Program-made: the position numbers and the translations under genes
The notes under the pieces: model-generated
The model's database searches: none
What the model was told of the DNA's origin: nothing
The model's input: the letters and a program-made list of their open reading frames with translations, nothing else
NCBI RefSeq assembly: GCF_026212465.1
Contig: NC_080062.1
Span: 9,826,238 to 9,890,237, forward strand
Length of the DNA: 64,000 bases
Direction: 5' to 3'
Origin: Amaranthus tricolor
Taxonomy: Eukaryota > Streptophyta > Magnoliopsida > Caryophyllales > Amaranthaceae
Shown: positions 42,966-58,863 of the stretch, piece by piece
Numbering within the stretch: the stretch's first letter is position 1
Layout of the letters: each line of letters starts with the position of its first letter

Positions 42966-44960
42966 TTTTTTTTGGAAGACAAAATTTTATTAATAATCCA
43001 ACGAAAATCATACAAGCTCAAGAAAACAAGAATCCTTGCCGCTGTGGAGCATCAATGTGAAAACGAAGTGCATCTTCTATGAAGGATTTTTTTGTCTCAT
43101 TTTTCATGTGCTAGGGACAAGAAACTCATAAGAAAAGTGACAAATAAACAAACTAGCAACAGACAACAGGGATGGGAATGGGTCAAATTTGGGTCGAGTC
43201 TAGCTAGACCCAGATCTAGACCCTAACTTTTTATTGGACTCAGATTCGTAGGGTCTGAAAATTTTGGACCAAAACCCAGACCCTTAGGATCTGGCGAGTC
43301 TAGGGTTTGGATCTGGGTCCAAAACAATTTTTTTTTCCAGAAAATTTTTAATAATATATTATGAAGTACAATTTCAACCATTCACATAAAATTATTTAAA
43401 CATTTTCGACTAATGAGGATCTTCTAATACTTTATATTAATTGAACGAATAAATATATGAAGTAGTTCAACATTCAAGTTCTTATAATGAAACATTTATC
43501 AAGTCTTTATTTTTCAAAGTATAGATACAACGACCACATTTTAAATTATATGAACTGACAAAGTTCAAAATCACATAATTTTCAGAAATATAACAAAATT
43601 TCAAATCAAATAATTAAATACACATGATAGCTAATATATAATTATTTAAAAAAAAGATGTAAATGGGTCCATGAGTCAGATTTGGGTCTCAAACGTGTAG
43701 ACCCGTACCCGAACCCAGATCCTAAGGTCATGGATCTAGATTCCACCCGGATCCATAGGGTTCAAAAATAGGTGGACGCATACCCTCAAAATTAGGATCG
43801 GGTAGGGTCTAGACCCTTAGGGTCCAAGACCCATACCCATCCCTAGCAGCAAGAATACACAACATGTACAAACTGGTCTAACACGACACCTAAACTAAAA
43901 TAAAACAACACAGGCACAGCTCAGCAGAAGCTTAGGTTGCAGTCCACAAGTCTTCCATTCATCTCAGATTTACTTCAGACATTCGAGGGTTTAGGCATTG
44001 GATACATTGTGTAACCCCCTACTTTATCATGTTAACCACTCTATCAACTGTCTACACATTGTAGTTTCAAATCGCTTCATTCATTGCCTGCCAAACATAG
44101 TAGACCAGGGTGCTAACTACAACTGTGAGGACTATTTTCTTGCCCTTTGAAACCTTTCATTTCCAATAGCACACGGATGTCAAGGATTTAGATGTGAGGG
44201 GGACACCAATCCAATCTTGGGTGGCAATGATACACATTTTGTTGTATCTACAATCAAAGAAAAGGTATTGGCTAGTTTCAGATTCCCTTGCACAAATGGG
44301 GCAGCTCTTCATATCAACACTTACTCCCATCGCTTAAAGTCTTGTTTTAGTTTTCAACTTATCATGTAGAGCAAACCAAGTTTAAATCGGGTTTTCGGTA
44401 TGTTCATTCGATGCCACACAAAAGAATAACACTGAACTTCGATTTGCTATCCAAAAGGTTATTGTATACTTTCTTAATGGAATAGTTCCCCTTATTCATC
44501 CATATATTTGTCTCTGATTGAGCACAATTTCTTCAAGACCTAGCTGCTCGCATGTGGTGGGTAGAAGATGGCCCAAGATCCTCCTTTTGTATACATTCCA
44601 TGAATCCATTTAACCCACAAGAATTCTCAAAGATTGCCTATGTGCCACATCGTCTTCCCACGGCTGCAAGGTTTCAGAGTTCTAGGTTGCGAATGTTTAA
44701 GCCTCCTTTCTTCTTAGACCTACACACATCCCCCAGTTAACATTGCTAGGGCTCGTATCCTCATAATTACCATGCCACACAGATGCCCGACTAATATCAT
44801 TTACCCGTTACAAAGCTTGCTTTGGGAGGATGAAGAATTGACACCAATAGCAAGAGATATTCACTGCGTTTACCAGTTGAAGACGACCTGCATAAGATAA
44901 GCCTCTCGCCTGCCAATATCTAATTACCGGTCATCTTTCTAGCATCTCACATTCCGCCAC
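42966..44960 (-). pseudogene. L1-type LINE, 3' part, interrupted by a hAT-like MITE
   Basis: On the minus strand the region near 44300 reads CPICARESETSQYLFFDC, the zf-RVT zinc-binding motif at the end of plant LINE ORF2. DWIGVPL and VYYVWQAMNEAI follow toward the 3' end. Upstream (44400-44960) are further degraded ORF2 pieces with stops. The 3' end at 42966 is a T-run on the plus strand, a short poly(A) tail. The MITE at 43167-43846 splits the 3' UTR. Confidence 0.75.
43167..43846. mobile_element. hAT-like MITE rich in GGGTC/GACCC
   Basis: It starts CAGGGATGGGAATGGGTC and ends GACCCATACCCATCCCTAG, inverted relatives of each other. The arms contain many GGGTCTGG/CTAGACCC words. It sits in the 3' part of the minus-strand LINE. 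The flanking 8-mers (ACAGACAA and CAGCAAGA) are not an exact duplication. Confidence 0.75.
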
Positions 44961-44962
44961 TA

Positions 44963-45060
44963 AGATGCGCCTTGAAGTCAAGGGAACTCCCAGGTATTTT
45001 TACTGATGAAAAAATAAATAAATAAATATCTGGGAGTTCCCCTGACTTCAAGGCGCATCT
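44963..45060. repeat. 35-bp near-perfect inverted repeat (hairpin)
   Basis: The left arm from 44963 (AGATGCGCCTTGAAGTCAAG...) is the inverse of the right arm ending at 45060 (...TTCAAGGCGCATCT), with about 2 mismatches. The loop is about 27 bp of AT-rich (AAAT)n sequence. It lies at the 5' end of the minus-strand LINE fragment. Confidence 0.92.
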
Positions 45061-45110
45061 TTGAGAACTCCCGGGTGTTATTATTATATTATTATTATTA
45101 TTATTATTAT

Positions 45111-45506
45111 TAAAGATATTTTATATGGTAGCAACGAACTTTTGCGAAAAGATCAGTGGTAGTAAATCTTACAAAAAATTTTCACAAAATAGCATTGTAG
45201 TTTTGAAATTTAAGTTGTCATAACATTAATGCTAAAAAAACATTAGATTATACATTAAGTTGTAAAATTTAAATTTTACCCTTGTCTTCTTTTCTTAAAA
45301 TACAGTAACCCTCTTTTCTTAAAATTCCACAAAATAACATTGTATTTTTTAAATTTAAGTTGTCATAACATTAATGCCCAAAAAATGTTAGAGATTATAC
45401 GTTAAGTTGTGAAATTCCAAAAGCGCAATGCTATTTTGTGAAATTTTTTTAGAATTTGCTACTATTGACCTTTCGCAATAGTTTGTTGTTACCATATAGA
45501 ATATTC

Positions 45507-45510
<4 letters not shown>
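45111..45510. mobile_element. Long-TIR MITE family 2 within (ATT)n
   Basis: The 400-bp element starts TAAAGATATTTTATATGGTA and ends with the inverse TACCATATAGAATATTCTTTA. The arms are inverted over at least 60 bp. An internal segment of about 140 bp (ACAAAATAGCATTG...TAAGTTGTCATAACATTAATG) is duplicated (45187 and 45329). ATT microsatellite lies on both flanks (45075-45110 and 45511-45560). Confidence 0.82.
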
Positions 45511-45549
<39 letters not shown>

Positions 45550-45560
45550 ATTATTATTAT
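45511..45560. repeat. (ATT)n microsatellite between two MITEs
   Basis: About 15 ATT units separate the two MITE families, with nothing else between them. Confidence 0.95.
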
Positions 45561-45995
45561 GAAAAATTACCTAGAATAATTCAATATTTTCATAATATTC
45601 CCCTTATTGATTAACCATGAATAATCTAAACTTTAGGGGTATTTTCCTAAAGTAAACTCGATAATCGGATGGCTTGCTATAGCAAGTTCTAATTTTTTTT
45701 TCTAAAAAATGATAAATTAAAATAAGATGCCGAAAAAATTGCAAAAAAAAATATATAAATTTTTTCTATGTGTTATTATTCAAAGTTTTTTATGAAAATT
45801 TTCAAAATTATTCTCTATTTTTACATTAATGTTCAATTTATATTTTTGACAAATTACCTGCTATAGCAGGTCATCCGGTTATCCGAGTTTACTCTAGGCA
45901 AATACCACCTAAAGTTGAGATTATTCATAGTTAATCAATAAGTAGATTATTGTTAAAAAATTATGAAAGTATTAGATTATTCAAGATAATTTTTC
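45561..45995. mobile_element. Long-TIR MITE family 1, copy B, within (ATT)n
   Basis: It starts GAAAAATTACCTAGAATAAT and ends GATAATTTTTC. The two arms mirror each other and share CTATAGCA, AGTAAACTCG and GTATTTTCCTA words with copy A. It is 435 bp against 437 bp in copy A. Flanks are ATT repeats on the left and TTATTATTATTG on the right. Confidence 0.85.
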
Positions 45996-46264
45996 CTTAT
46001 TATTATTGTTGTTGATTATTATTCTTTGTATTAGTATTAATATTATTTTAAAAAAACTTAAAAATAAACTTTATGTTGCGATTTTAAGCAAACTATCTCA
46101 CAAAGTCTTCTTATGTGCTCCTATTATGCGTTTTGGATCAAAAACAAAGCATAAAGTCTCAAAAACCACAACATATAAAGTTTGTTTTAAGTGAAACAAA
46201 ACCAAAATCTTATTATTCCCATTGTCTCTCTAAAACTGCACCACTTTCTATTTTTGGGCAGCTC

Positions 46265-46511
46265 GTCTTATATGAGACTGTCTCACCATGAGACGAGCCA
46301 ATATAATAACCCACTTTTTCAATTGTTTATTTTAAGATCATAAGTAATTGTTTTAATCTTATGAATAATCACTCTAAAACTATAAACAGTAATTATATTA
46401 AAATTATAAGTGATCACTTTAACATTATACGTGATCATTTTAAGACAAAAATGTATATTGAACCAGCCCAAAAGAAATGGTGTCACAATGAGACCATCTC
46501 ATTTAAGAATT
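46265..46511. mobile_element. Small MITE with TGAGACNGTCTCA ends
   Basis: The left end TCTTATATGAGACTGTCTCA is mirrored by TGAGACCATCTCATTTAAGA at the right end. The interior holds three related TAAGTGATCACTTTAA-type palindromes. Single ends of the same family occur at 16625, 26405 and 37267. Confidence 0.65.
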
Positions 46512-47412
46512 AGTGTTTTTTTGGTAATGACCTCACTCAATTTTAAGCTCATCCACAAATTTATTATTTCTCTTTATCATAACCATTTATTTCTATCATC
46601 AACTTATTTTTTTGTCTTATTTTTCAACTTCATCCTCATTTCCACTAAATTTCACCCATCATGTTTTAGGATGCATTTAAATAGAGCTGGGGAGCATTAT
46701 AGAATATTTTAAAGGACAGCTAGTAATCCCTCATCTAAGTTCCTAGCTGGAGTTGTGCACACAAGAATTAAAAGACTAAAACCCTTGATCCAATGTTATT
46801 GTCAAGTGGTGACATCTTGAAAAATAAAAAATCAATATCATGTGGAATCTCTCAAAAAACAAATGAAAATGATTTCTAAAAAAGTTATGAAAAATGACAT
46901 CTGACGATTTTTTTGAATGAATGTTCTCATTAAAAAGCAAGGGTAAAGGTTATTAAAAGAGTTCCCAAAAATAACCCTATATAGAATTCAAAAAATAGCG
47001 GATCACCATATAGAATTTTCCATAGAAGAAAATCGTTTTCTTTGAGGGACTCTTCCTGTCGGAAATAGGCAGTCGCCAGTGCTTATGTTTTTGTTTAACA
47101 CAAACCACAAGTTGCCCAAAATTCCTTTAATATTTAGACCGAGAAAACAGACATATGTCCTCCCACAAGTTCTCAAAAGAATTCACCTACATATAAAGCC
47201 AACAGGTTTACACACCTGGCCGGGGGCAGTGGCTTCCATAAGTACGTTATTATTAGCATGAGACATTTCACAAGCCGTAGGCGTATAGAGCTTAAAAAAC
47301 AAAATTTATGCAAACTATAGTATTATCAATCTCTACCTACTTTAAAATGCTTGCCGCTGGAAAAGCAACATAATGACAATACTCCGGTTCCTTGCTTCAA
47401 AGTTCAAATGAA
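46512..47412. other. Downstream region and 3' UTR of GAPCP
   Basis: The part nearest the stop (about 47040-47412) is probably the 3' UTR. The rest is AT-rich with no recognised gene; short ORFs here have no domain. Confidence 0.5.
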
Positions 47413-52009
<4,597 letters not shown>

Positions 52010-52100
52010 TGGAGGATGAGTTGTGTATAGAGGAAGAAAGAAAAGAGAGAAAAAACCCTAGGGAGTTCCAGAAATGAGAAAAAAAGCAAGCAAATGGTAT
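52010..52100 (-). promoter_or_regulatory. 5' UTR and start region of GAPCP
   Basis: The CT-rich minus-strand leader (TCTCTCTTTTCTTTCTTCCTC) before the ATG at 52009 is typical of plant 5' UTRs. The promoter should lie at about 52100-52300; no clear TATA was fixed. Confidence 0.5.
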
Positions 52101-53766
52101 TCTTCTTAAGTCTTTTCTGTTGAATTAAAAAAATGACATGGAAGAAGAAATTGTTTAACAAATGGGATTCTTTAAATTTTCTCTCTCTTTCTCAAACAGA
52201 GTGCGTAGAGTAGAAATGGAGGAAGGTGCAACGTGAGAGGAGAAGAAATTATTATTTATTATTATAAAAAATGTGTTTTTACCACGCCATTATTATTACT
52301 TCGTTTATTCAGCTTAGTTTTATTTCCTTTTTTACACATGTTAAGATAACGTTTTATTTTAATATGTTTAATTGTACATGATTAAAAATTATAAAATTTA
52401 ATATTAATAATCTTTGTATTCAAATGAATAAAATAAGATTCATTTGACTACATTTTAACTTATAAATTAATAAAAAATACAAATTAAGAGTGCTTAATAA
52501 ATAGTAACTAAAAAGTAAATGGGACAAGTAGAAAGAACGGATTACTTCCTATCGCACTTACTAATTAGGGCACATTCTCTTCGTTTTATCTGATTTGTAA
52601 AGTCTAATCTGATCTTATTTAATTTGAATTTTTTGAATCTGCTTTGGTCTTATCTGATCTTATTTGTAAAGTTTTAATTTGTGATTAGTTTGATCTATAT
52701 AAGTTAAAACATAGTCAAGAGGATTTTTGTTTGATTCGTCTTGATATCAAATTATGTAATTTATAATAATCTATTAATAATAAGTATTTTTTTAATGATT
52801 GTACACAATTGTACTATTTCAACGTAAATCAAATTTGTACACAATTTTCTCATAATTCATTGACTATACTTATTTAAAATTAAATATCTGTATTTTTGTT
52901 TGAAATAAGTCATTTTCTCTTTGGTAGAGTATGTATTTGCCACGTCAAATTTTGAGTACCAAAATTCAGAAAATTGAATTTGTTGCTTTTCTGAGTCAGA
53001 TGTTCAATGTTTTCTCCACCTACCATTCTTCTATTCATGTTCACCTGCCAAGCTTAAATTGTTTTCTAACATTAGGAATTAGGAATACGAACGTTTTATT
53101 TAATTCCAATTTTTTTGAAAAATTATAGGTTTATTTTCATTTAGTTTTCTCCTTTAATTTAAAAATAAAGATTTTAATATAAGAGTAGTTACAAATAAGT
53201 CTAATATAGATTTAGTGTAAAAATATTTTATTGTATTATATTTCACAATTGTCTCTTCACTAGCTTTTTATCATCCAATTTGACTTTACTAATACTTATT
53301 TGGTCCTTAAAGTTGTTTCCACAAAAAATATTTATGAGAATTAACACAAATAGAATATTTTAGATGGTGAACACATTTTTCTTAATGATAAGTTTAATGG
53401 AAAAAAATAGGGCTCATGCATAAGCATAAAAAAATACTAAAATAAAGTTAGTAGAAAAATTATATGGACCATATTTATTTAAAATATTTAACGTTAATCG
53501 AAAATATATGAGAATTATAATCAATATAAAAATGTTAAATAAAATTACTGAAAAATATGTGAAGACCATAAACATTAATCACAAGCATTAATAAAATATT
53601 AAAATGTTTATGAATAATGTAAACTATGTCCAAAATTTTAATTTAAATAAAAAAATTATTTAAAAAAACAACAAATAAAACAATTTAAAATAGTAAATTA
53701 AAACATCTTTCTCAAACGGATGGAGTACATACGCATTAAGTCCATGGTTAATCTATACTACTTTTA
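52101..53766. other. AT-rich intergenic DNA
   Basis: No gene or mobile element is recognised. Repeated CTTATCTGATCTTATTT words occur near 52595-52660. Confidence 0.5.
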
Positions 53767-54190
53767 GGGGGTGTTTGGTATGGGTTTTTAAGGGTTCGGT
53801 AATGGAATGGATTAACCCAATCCCTTACAATTTGTTTGGTATAAAAATTAGAAACCCAATCCGTTTCCTACAAGTAACTCATTCCCCTCAAATGTTTCAG
53901 CTCATTATGGAGAAGTAACACTTTGTTTCAGCCCATTTTGTATCTTCAAATATCTAATTCCAGACCATAAAACCTTCAACTTTCCCTCTCCTCTTCCTGA
54001 ACTCTCAATTTTAAATCCCTAATTTCATTTTTTTTTCATTTCTACGTCTTCCATGGCAGAGTATTAAAGAGCAATCAGAATAACTTCTCTTTCTTCAGTC
54101 TTCACAGCTCATGTAAGTGTTTGATTTTCTTCAATTTTTGTTCAATTTAGTTGAAAGTGCTGAATTTAATCGATAAAGGCAATGTCTCTT
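53767..54190. mobile_element. Tourist/PIF-Harbinger-like left terminus (truncated)
   Basis: GGGGGTGTTTGGTATGGG preceded by TTA is the same terminus as the MITE at 37925. A CT-rich part with CCTAATTTC follows. No right end was found before the LTR-like repeat that starts at 54191, so the element appears cut by that insertion. Confidence 0.55.
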
Positions 54191-55465
54191 TGTAACAGTG
54201 CCAGAATAGGTCGAACTTTGAAAACACCTTTAATGAAAAACATGAGCCAAAACCTACTCATGGGAGTGTTACCGCTACATCTATTTTTAATAAAATAAAT
54301 ATAAGGCTTAACGACTAAGAAATAACTTAATAACTTTAAATCCCAACAAAGGGTCTTACCACACAAGAAAAGACTGAAACGTAGTCTGTGTCCATATAAA
54401 ATTTAAACAACTTAAGGTAAAATTTAAACCGAAATAAGACTCCAATAAAAGCTATGTTTCTAGGTGACCCTCACTCCATGATTCCCATGCAACCAATAAC
54501 CTGCAACATAAGAATGCAAAAAAAAACAAGGGAAAAACTCCCAAAATCAGGAAATTGAGTAATTCCAACTCCATCCCGTAAAACGATTAAGTTTGAAAAT
54601 GATTTAAGAAAATAAAACATAATTTGAGTTGAAAATAATTTTAAAAAAAATATACATGTAGCTGAGTTTAAAAGATAAACAATTTAAGAAAACAATATAT
54701 ATAATATCACATAAACCAATTTATTAATTTGATTATTTAATAATGACAAACACATAATGAATTTTTTTTAATTTGAGGGAACGAGAACGCTAGTAGGCCG
54801 AGGCTTTACCCCTATACCTACTTCATCAAGAGGTCGTCACCCCAAATAATTCAAGGCCAGCAGAGTAGTCTCAAGGAACCCTAGTGTACACACCCCTTCT
54901 ACTTGGATCACAACAAATAGAATTAAGACCAAACATCGTATCAAGTATCAGAGATAATAATACCTTTCGGCAGTTCTACTAACCAAACAGGACAACCTGT
55001 TCATCACCCTTATACTTGGATCACAACAAATATAAGAGCTTTATTTCCCTCGTGTTACACTTTACGTGATTTAATAGATTTTAATAATTAGTTGCAAGCA
55101 CACAACATATAATTAAACATACATTATACATTTTATTTTATGATCATAAATTTTTCCCAATAAATATATTTCTCAGAAATATCTAACTGAAATCTCATTT
55201 TCCTAATCACCCTTCTAACATCAATTGGTGGTAATAGAAATTAATATCATAAATATTTCTCTTCCAATTTAAACCGTATCTAATTTTGTTATCAAAATAA
55301 TAATATAAATTTTATCGAAATAAAAAAAATTATAAATTCAAGTTTGACAAAAATAATAGTAAATATAATTTGAGAATATATAAAACATAATATCATACAA
55401 AATAATGTCATATAAAATCATGCATTCTATTTAAACACCTTAATTATCACTTAGCACATAATATT
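54191..55465 (-). repeat. Dispersed 1.25-kb repeat, copy 2 (probable solo gypsy LTR, minus orientation)
   Basis: Matches 23110-24355 with substitutions and small indels; it has an extra about 30-bp piece at 54284-54314. It begins TGTAACA, the inverse of an LTR end. No internal region follows and no clear target duplication was found. The homology fades near 55465. Sequence to 55800 is AT-rich with no gene and may be the rest of the same LTR. Confidence 0.7.
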
Positions 55466-55835
55466 AACGAGATAGTCCTAATTAGATGAACATTGAGAAT
55501 TACCTCGTCACGCGATCCTAGACAACGTACGCTCTTAATAATCTTTGACTACGAATTCGTTGTCTTTAATATCGAAATCTTGTGTTTTCTTGACTGAATT
55601 TTAAGCAAATGGGAGATGGAGGAAGTAGTTTGTAGGAGAAAAAGGAGGTGTGAGTAATAATGTGAATGAATTAAGGGTAATTGGTTTAATTTATAATAAG
55701 TAAGTGAGGTTAGTTATAAGATTTAGAGGGAGAAGTGAGAAGTTATTTGTTAATAGGGAGTTATTTATTTTATTTTTTTAATTATTTTTAAAATTTCTAA
55801 AATTTATTTATTTATTTATTTATTATTATTATTAT

Positions 55836-57043
55836 TGTTGGCCTCTTAGGTTTTGATGATGAATTCACTTTTAAATAAACAAACATATTTTAGAGATTGT
55901 TTTGTAGGTGAATATCCGATTTTGTTGAGATCGTTGATGAAGCCTATGACTTGGTTCGTGGAAGTTGTACGTGTCTTAGAATATCCAAGAAGTTAGATAA
56001 ATGTTTAGGATGTTAAAAGTAGACAGACGGTCTACTGTTCCCAAAGTTGATAATCTGACAGAAGTTGTAGATTGAGACAGTACACTGTTCCCACGTCGCA
56101 GGTCTGGAGAGAAACATCGGCTGGAAAATTGTGAATTAATTATTTCTGTTTTTAAGTTGATGTAACGGTTAAGAATTAAATTAATTGCTTGATTAATTAA
56201 TAAATTGGTTGGCAAAACTATTTTTAGGTTATCTAAAAATAGCCTAAGACTTTTTCTTTTAAGATTAAGATCTCCTATTTTTTAGGATCTTGTTCTTTTA
56301 ACTCCTATGTTATTTTTAGCTTAAGGAAACTGATTTTCTCTCTGAGCAAATGACAGCCGGTCATTTATTTTTACAATTCCACTACCATTTGTTTTGAGAA
56401 CGTGGATGATAGTGGGAGGTATGTCTAAGGTAACTGCTGGCAGTTCCCACTATAAATAGGAGGGACTATGCTCAAACCGAACATCCATCCAAGAGTGTCC
56501 ATTTAAGGGAGATCATTTAAGAAAAACATTTAAGAAAAATATTTTCAGTTTTCCAATGTCAATTAATTTATTATATTTTTCTTAAGTAATTATTTTAATT
56601 TTTAATCTTCTTGAGAATTGGCCTTGTAAGGGTAATTGAGTGTTTTGTTGTAACTAGACTTAAGGGAAGTCTAGGGGAATAGAGAAGCTTCAAGAGAAGC
56701 GTGAGAAGAGAAAGAGAAGGAGAAAAAGAAGAGAAGAGAAGTAGGCCTAGAGTAGAGAAGCTTCAAGTGAAGCATATTGTTTTATGTAATTGTATTTGAT
56801 TGCCTAAAACATAGTGAGAATTTTGAAATCCCGGGGGGTCGTGGTTTTTCCTTCTTATTAGGCCAAGAAGGTTTCCACGTAAAATCTTTGTCTCCTTTTA
56901 TTATTTTTCTTTTAGTTTTGAGTTTAAGTTCTATTCTTTTCTTGATACAATTCCGCAAAAATTAGAGGCAAAAATCTTAAACTTAATACACAACAATTCA
57001 CCCCCCCTCTTGTTGAATTCGATCATCTATTAGCATTCCTACA
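55836..57043 (+). repeat. Solo Sirevirus LTR (1208 bp) inside an ATT microsatellite
   Basis: It starts TGTTGGCCTC and ends ATTCCTACA, and is homologous along its length to the 3' LTR at 4777-6016. It is flanked by ATTAT on both sides (55831-55835 and 57044-57048), consistent with a 5-bp duplication. The flanks are an ATT repeat, so this match could be chance. No primer-binding site or gag follows, so it is a solo LTR. A TATA box is near 56452. Confidence 0.9.

Positions 57044-57113
<70 letters not shown>
57044..57113. repeat. (ATT)n microsatellite, right flank of the solo LTR
   Basis: About 23 ATT units, continuing the shorter ATT tract left of the solo LTR (55817-55835). Confidence 0.95.
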
Positions 57114-57123
<10 letters not shown>

Positions 57124-57219
57124 AAAAAAAAAAAACGGATGTTACACTCTTTCACTTGGATCTGCTGCTCCTTCCAACTTCAATCATGTTATGATCAGCT
57201 AGGAAGTGGCTTGACCTTC

Positions 57220-57220
<1 letters not shown>

Positions 57221-57251
<31 letters not shown>
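57221..57251. repeat. Poly-C run
   Basis: 31 C in a row; the Pro-repeat ORF across it is not supported. The length is likely to be variable or unreliable in assembly. Confidence 0.9.
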
Positions 57252-57271
57252 TTTTCTATCTCATTCAATAG

Positions 57272-57342
57272 GTGATGCTATTAAGATCAGAGAATTTAAT
57301 CGGTTTGATGATGAAGATATGGATTTCTCACTGTTTGATTAG
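57272..57342 (+). pseudogene. Possible orphan 3' terminal exon of a host gene
   Basis: A pyrimidine-rich tract ending TTCAATAG at 57271 looks like a splice acceptor. The frame after it reads GDAIKIREFNRFDDEDMDF...D and stops at 57342, with a 3'-UTR-like stretch beyond (to about 57500). I do not recognise the protein. Upstream is a poly-C run, microsatellite and a solo LTR, so any remaining exons have been separated or lost. It could equally be part of the broken PIF/Harbinger-like element starting at 53767. Confidence 0.3.
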
Positions 57343-57906
57343 AGTGTTACGGTCATCATGTTATGATTTGGTCTCATTTTTGGCTTATTAATTGAGTAGG
57401 ATTTTGTGTAGAGCATGAGATAATACCAGCCATATAAAGAAGTTATTGTGTTGGAAGTTTAAACTGGTGAATGCCATTCTTTTCAGAGGAATAATGCAAT
57501 TCTTGTGAGCCACAGGCAGGTACTCTATTTTTTTGGGCTTTTGAAACTTTTTTTTGAGCAAAATTGATGCGTCGTTGCATTTTTTGGTTGATTATGTTTT
57601 TGATTAATCAGTAACAGAATGTAATTGATGTATCAAGTATTTTGGCGATGAAACATATTTACTTGTTTGTCTTCACGAGCTACCTCTAAATACTATAGTT
57701 AAAAAATTATTGATGCACTCATTACTAATCTTTTCTAACCTAACCACAAGAGATTGTGATGGAATGGGTATTATTTTGGGTAAAGGAGTGCTTTTATCTG
57801 TGCTGTGTTGAATTGCTAATGAGATCAATATATTTGGGGCAAATTCCATATTTTTGAAAACTAATTTGGCTCATCATGTTTTATTACTGAATATATATGT
57901 AATTTT
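57343..57906. other. Unassigned DNA before the truncated Sirevirus
   Basis: No gene is recognised. There is no LTR or primer-binding site, so the gag sequence that follows starts abruptly. Confidence 0.5.
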
Positions 57907-57909
57907 GAG

Positions 57910-58863
57910 GCTCAAGACGAACGCTGGAGAGCTAAGGTCACAGCCATTCAGGAATCGAAAGATTTCACCAAGTTTAATTTGGAAGAGTTGGCTGGTTCCC
58001 TCATGACTCACGAATTGCATTTGGGAACAACCGATAGTTCCCGAAATAAAGGACTGGCTTTAGCAGCAAAGGATCATGAAGAATCAGAAACGGATGATGA
58101 GGAGACTGCTATGTTGGCAAGAAAATTTAAAAAATTCTTCAGGAACAGCAGATATGGAAATCAAAGAAATAACAAAGAAAAGGGAGCTGCTAACTTGAAG
58201 ACAAATTTTGAACGCCACAAGTGCGGGAGCACTGATCACTTCATCAAGGATTGTCCTCAATGGAAGAATGAAAAGGGCAAGGGAAAAGCAAGAGAAGTTG
58301 GAAGACAATATACGAAGGGAAACTTCAAAACTGACTTTCGAAAGGCAATGATTGCAGCTTGGGGTGATACGGAGAGCGAGGCTGAGACAGAAGCTCCAGT
58401 GGAAGAAGAAACAGCAAACCTATGTCTCATGGCATCTCATCACAATAAGGATGAAGAGTCCAAAGAAAAAGAGGTAATGTCTTCTAGCTCACTCCCTAAA
58501 CATCCATCTAATCTCAGTAAGAATAAATTAATTAAGTTGCTCTTGGAGACACAAGAGAAATTAGATAAACAGAATACCAAGTGTCTCCAAATCGAGAAAG
58601 ACCTCAACTCAAGCAAGGATCATGTGTCTTACCTAAATTCATTTAGGATAGATGTACAAAGCAGATTTTTTAATTTGCTAGATCAGAATGTTATTTTGAA
58701 AGAAACAATTGAAAAAATGAAGCAGGAATTTATTATTCTTAATGTTGAAATAAATCAGAATAAATTGCTAGGATTAAGAAAAGACGTAAACAATATATCC
58801 ACTCACATGTTTAGCACTGAATTTCAAAAGTTGAAATCAAAATTAGAATTCTATGAAAAATAG
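57910..58863 (+). pseudogene. Sirevirus gag (5'-truncated, ends at an in-frame stop)
   Basis: The frame is open from 57910 (RWRAKVTAIQESKDFTKFNL), the usual mid-gag region of copia elements; the first listed Met (57979) is internal. It goes through an acidic part (EESETDDEETAML), then a zinc knuckle reading HKCGSTDHFIKDC. The first Cys of the C-x2-C-x4-H-x4-C pattern is absent: the codon seems deleted, since the frame is kept. A long helical part with coiled-coil-like periodicity follows (LLLETQEKLDKQNTK...). A TAG at 58861-58863 interrupts the frame, which resumes directly after. Gag packages the element RNA. Confidence 0.85.

Noticed and set aside
55831..57048. ATTAT flanks of the solo LTR as proof of a target duplication
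   Set aside because: Both flanks are ATT microsatellite, so the match is expected by chance; kept only as consistent evidence.
57139..57342. 67-aa ORF with a Pro run
   Set aside because: The frame passes through a 31-bp poly-C run. Only the last part, after an acceptor-like site, is kept as a weak exon candidate.
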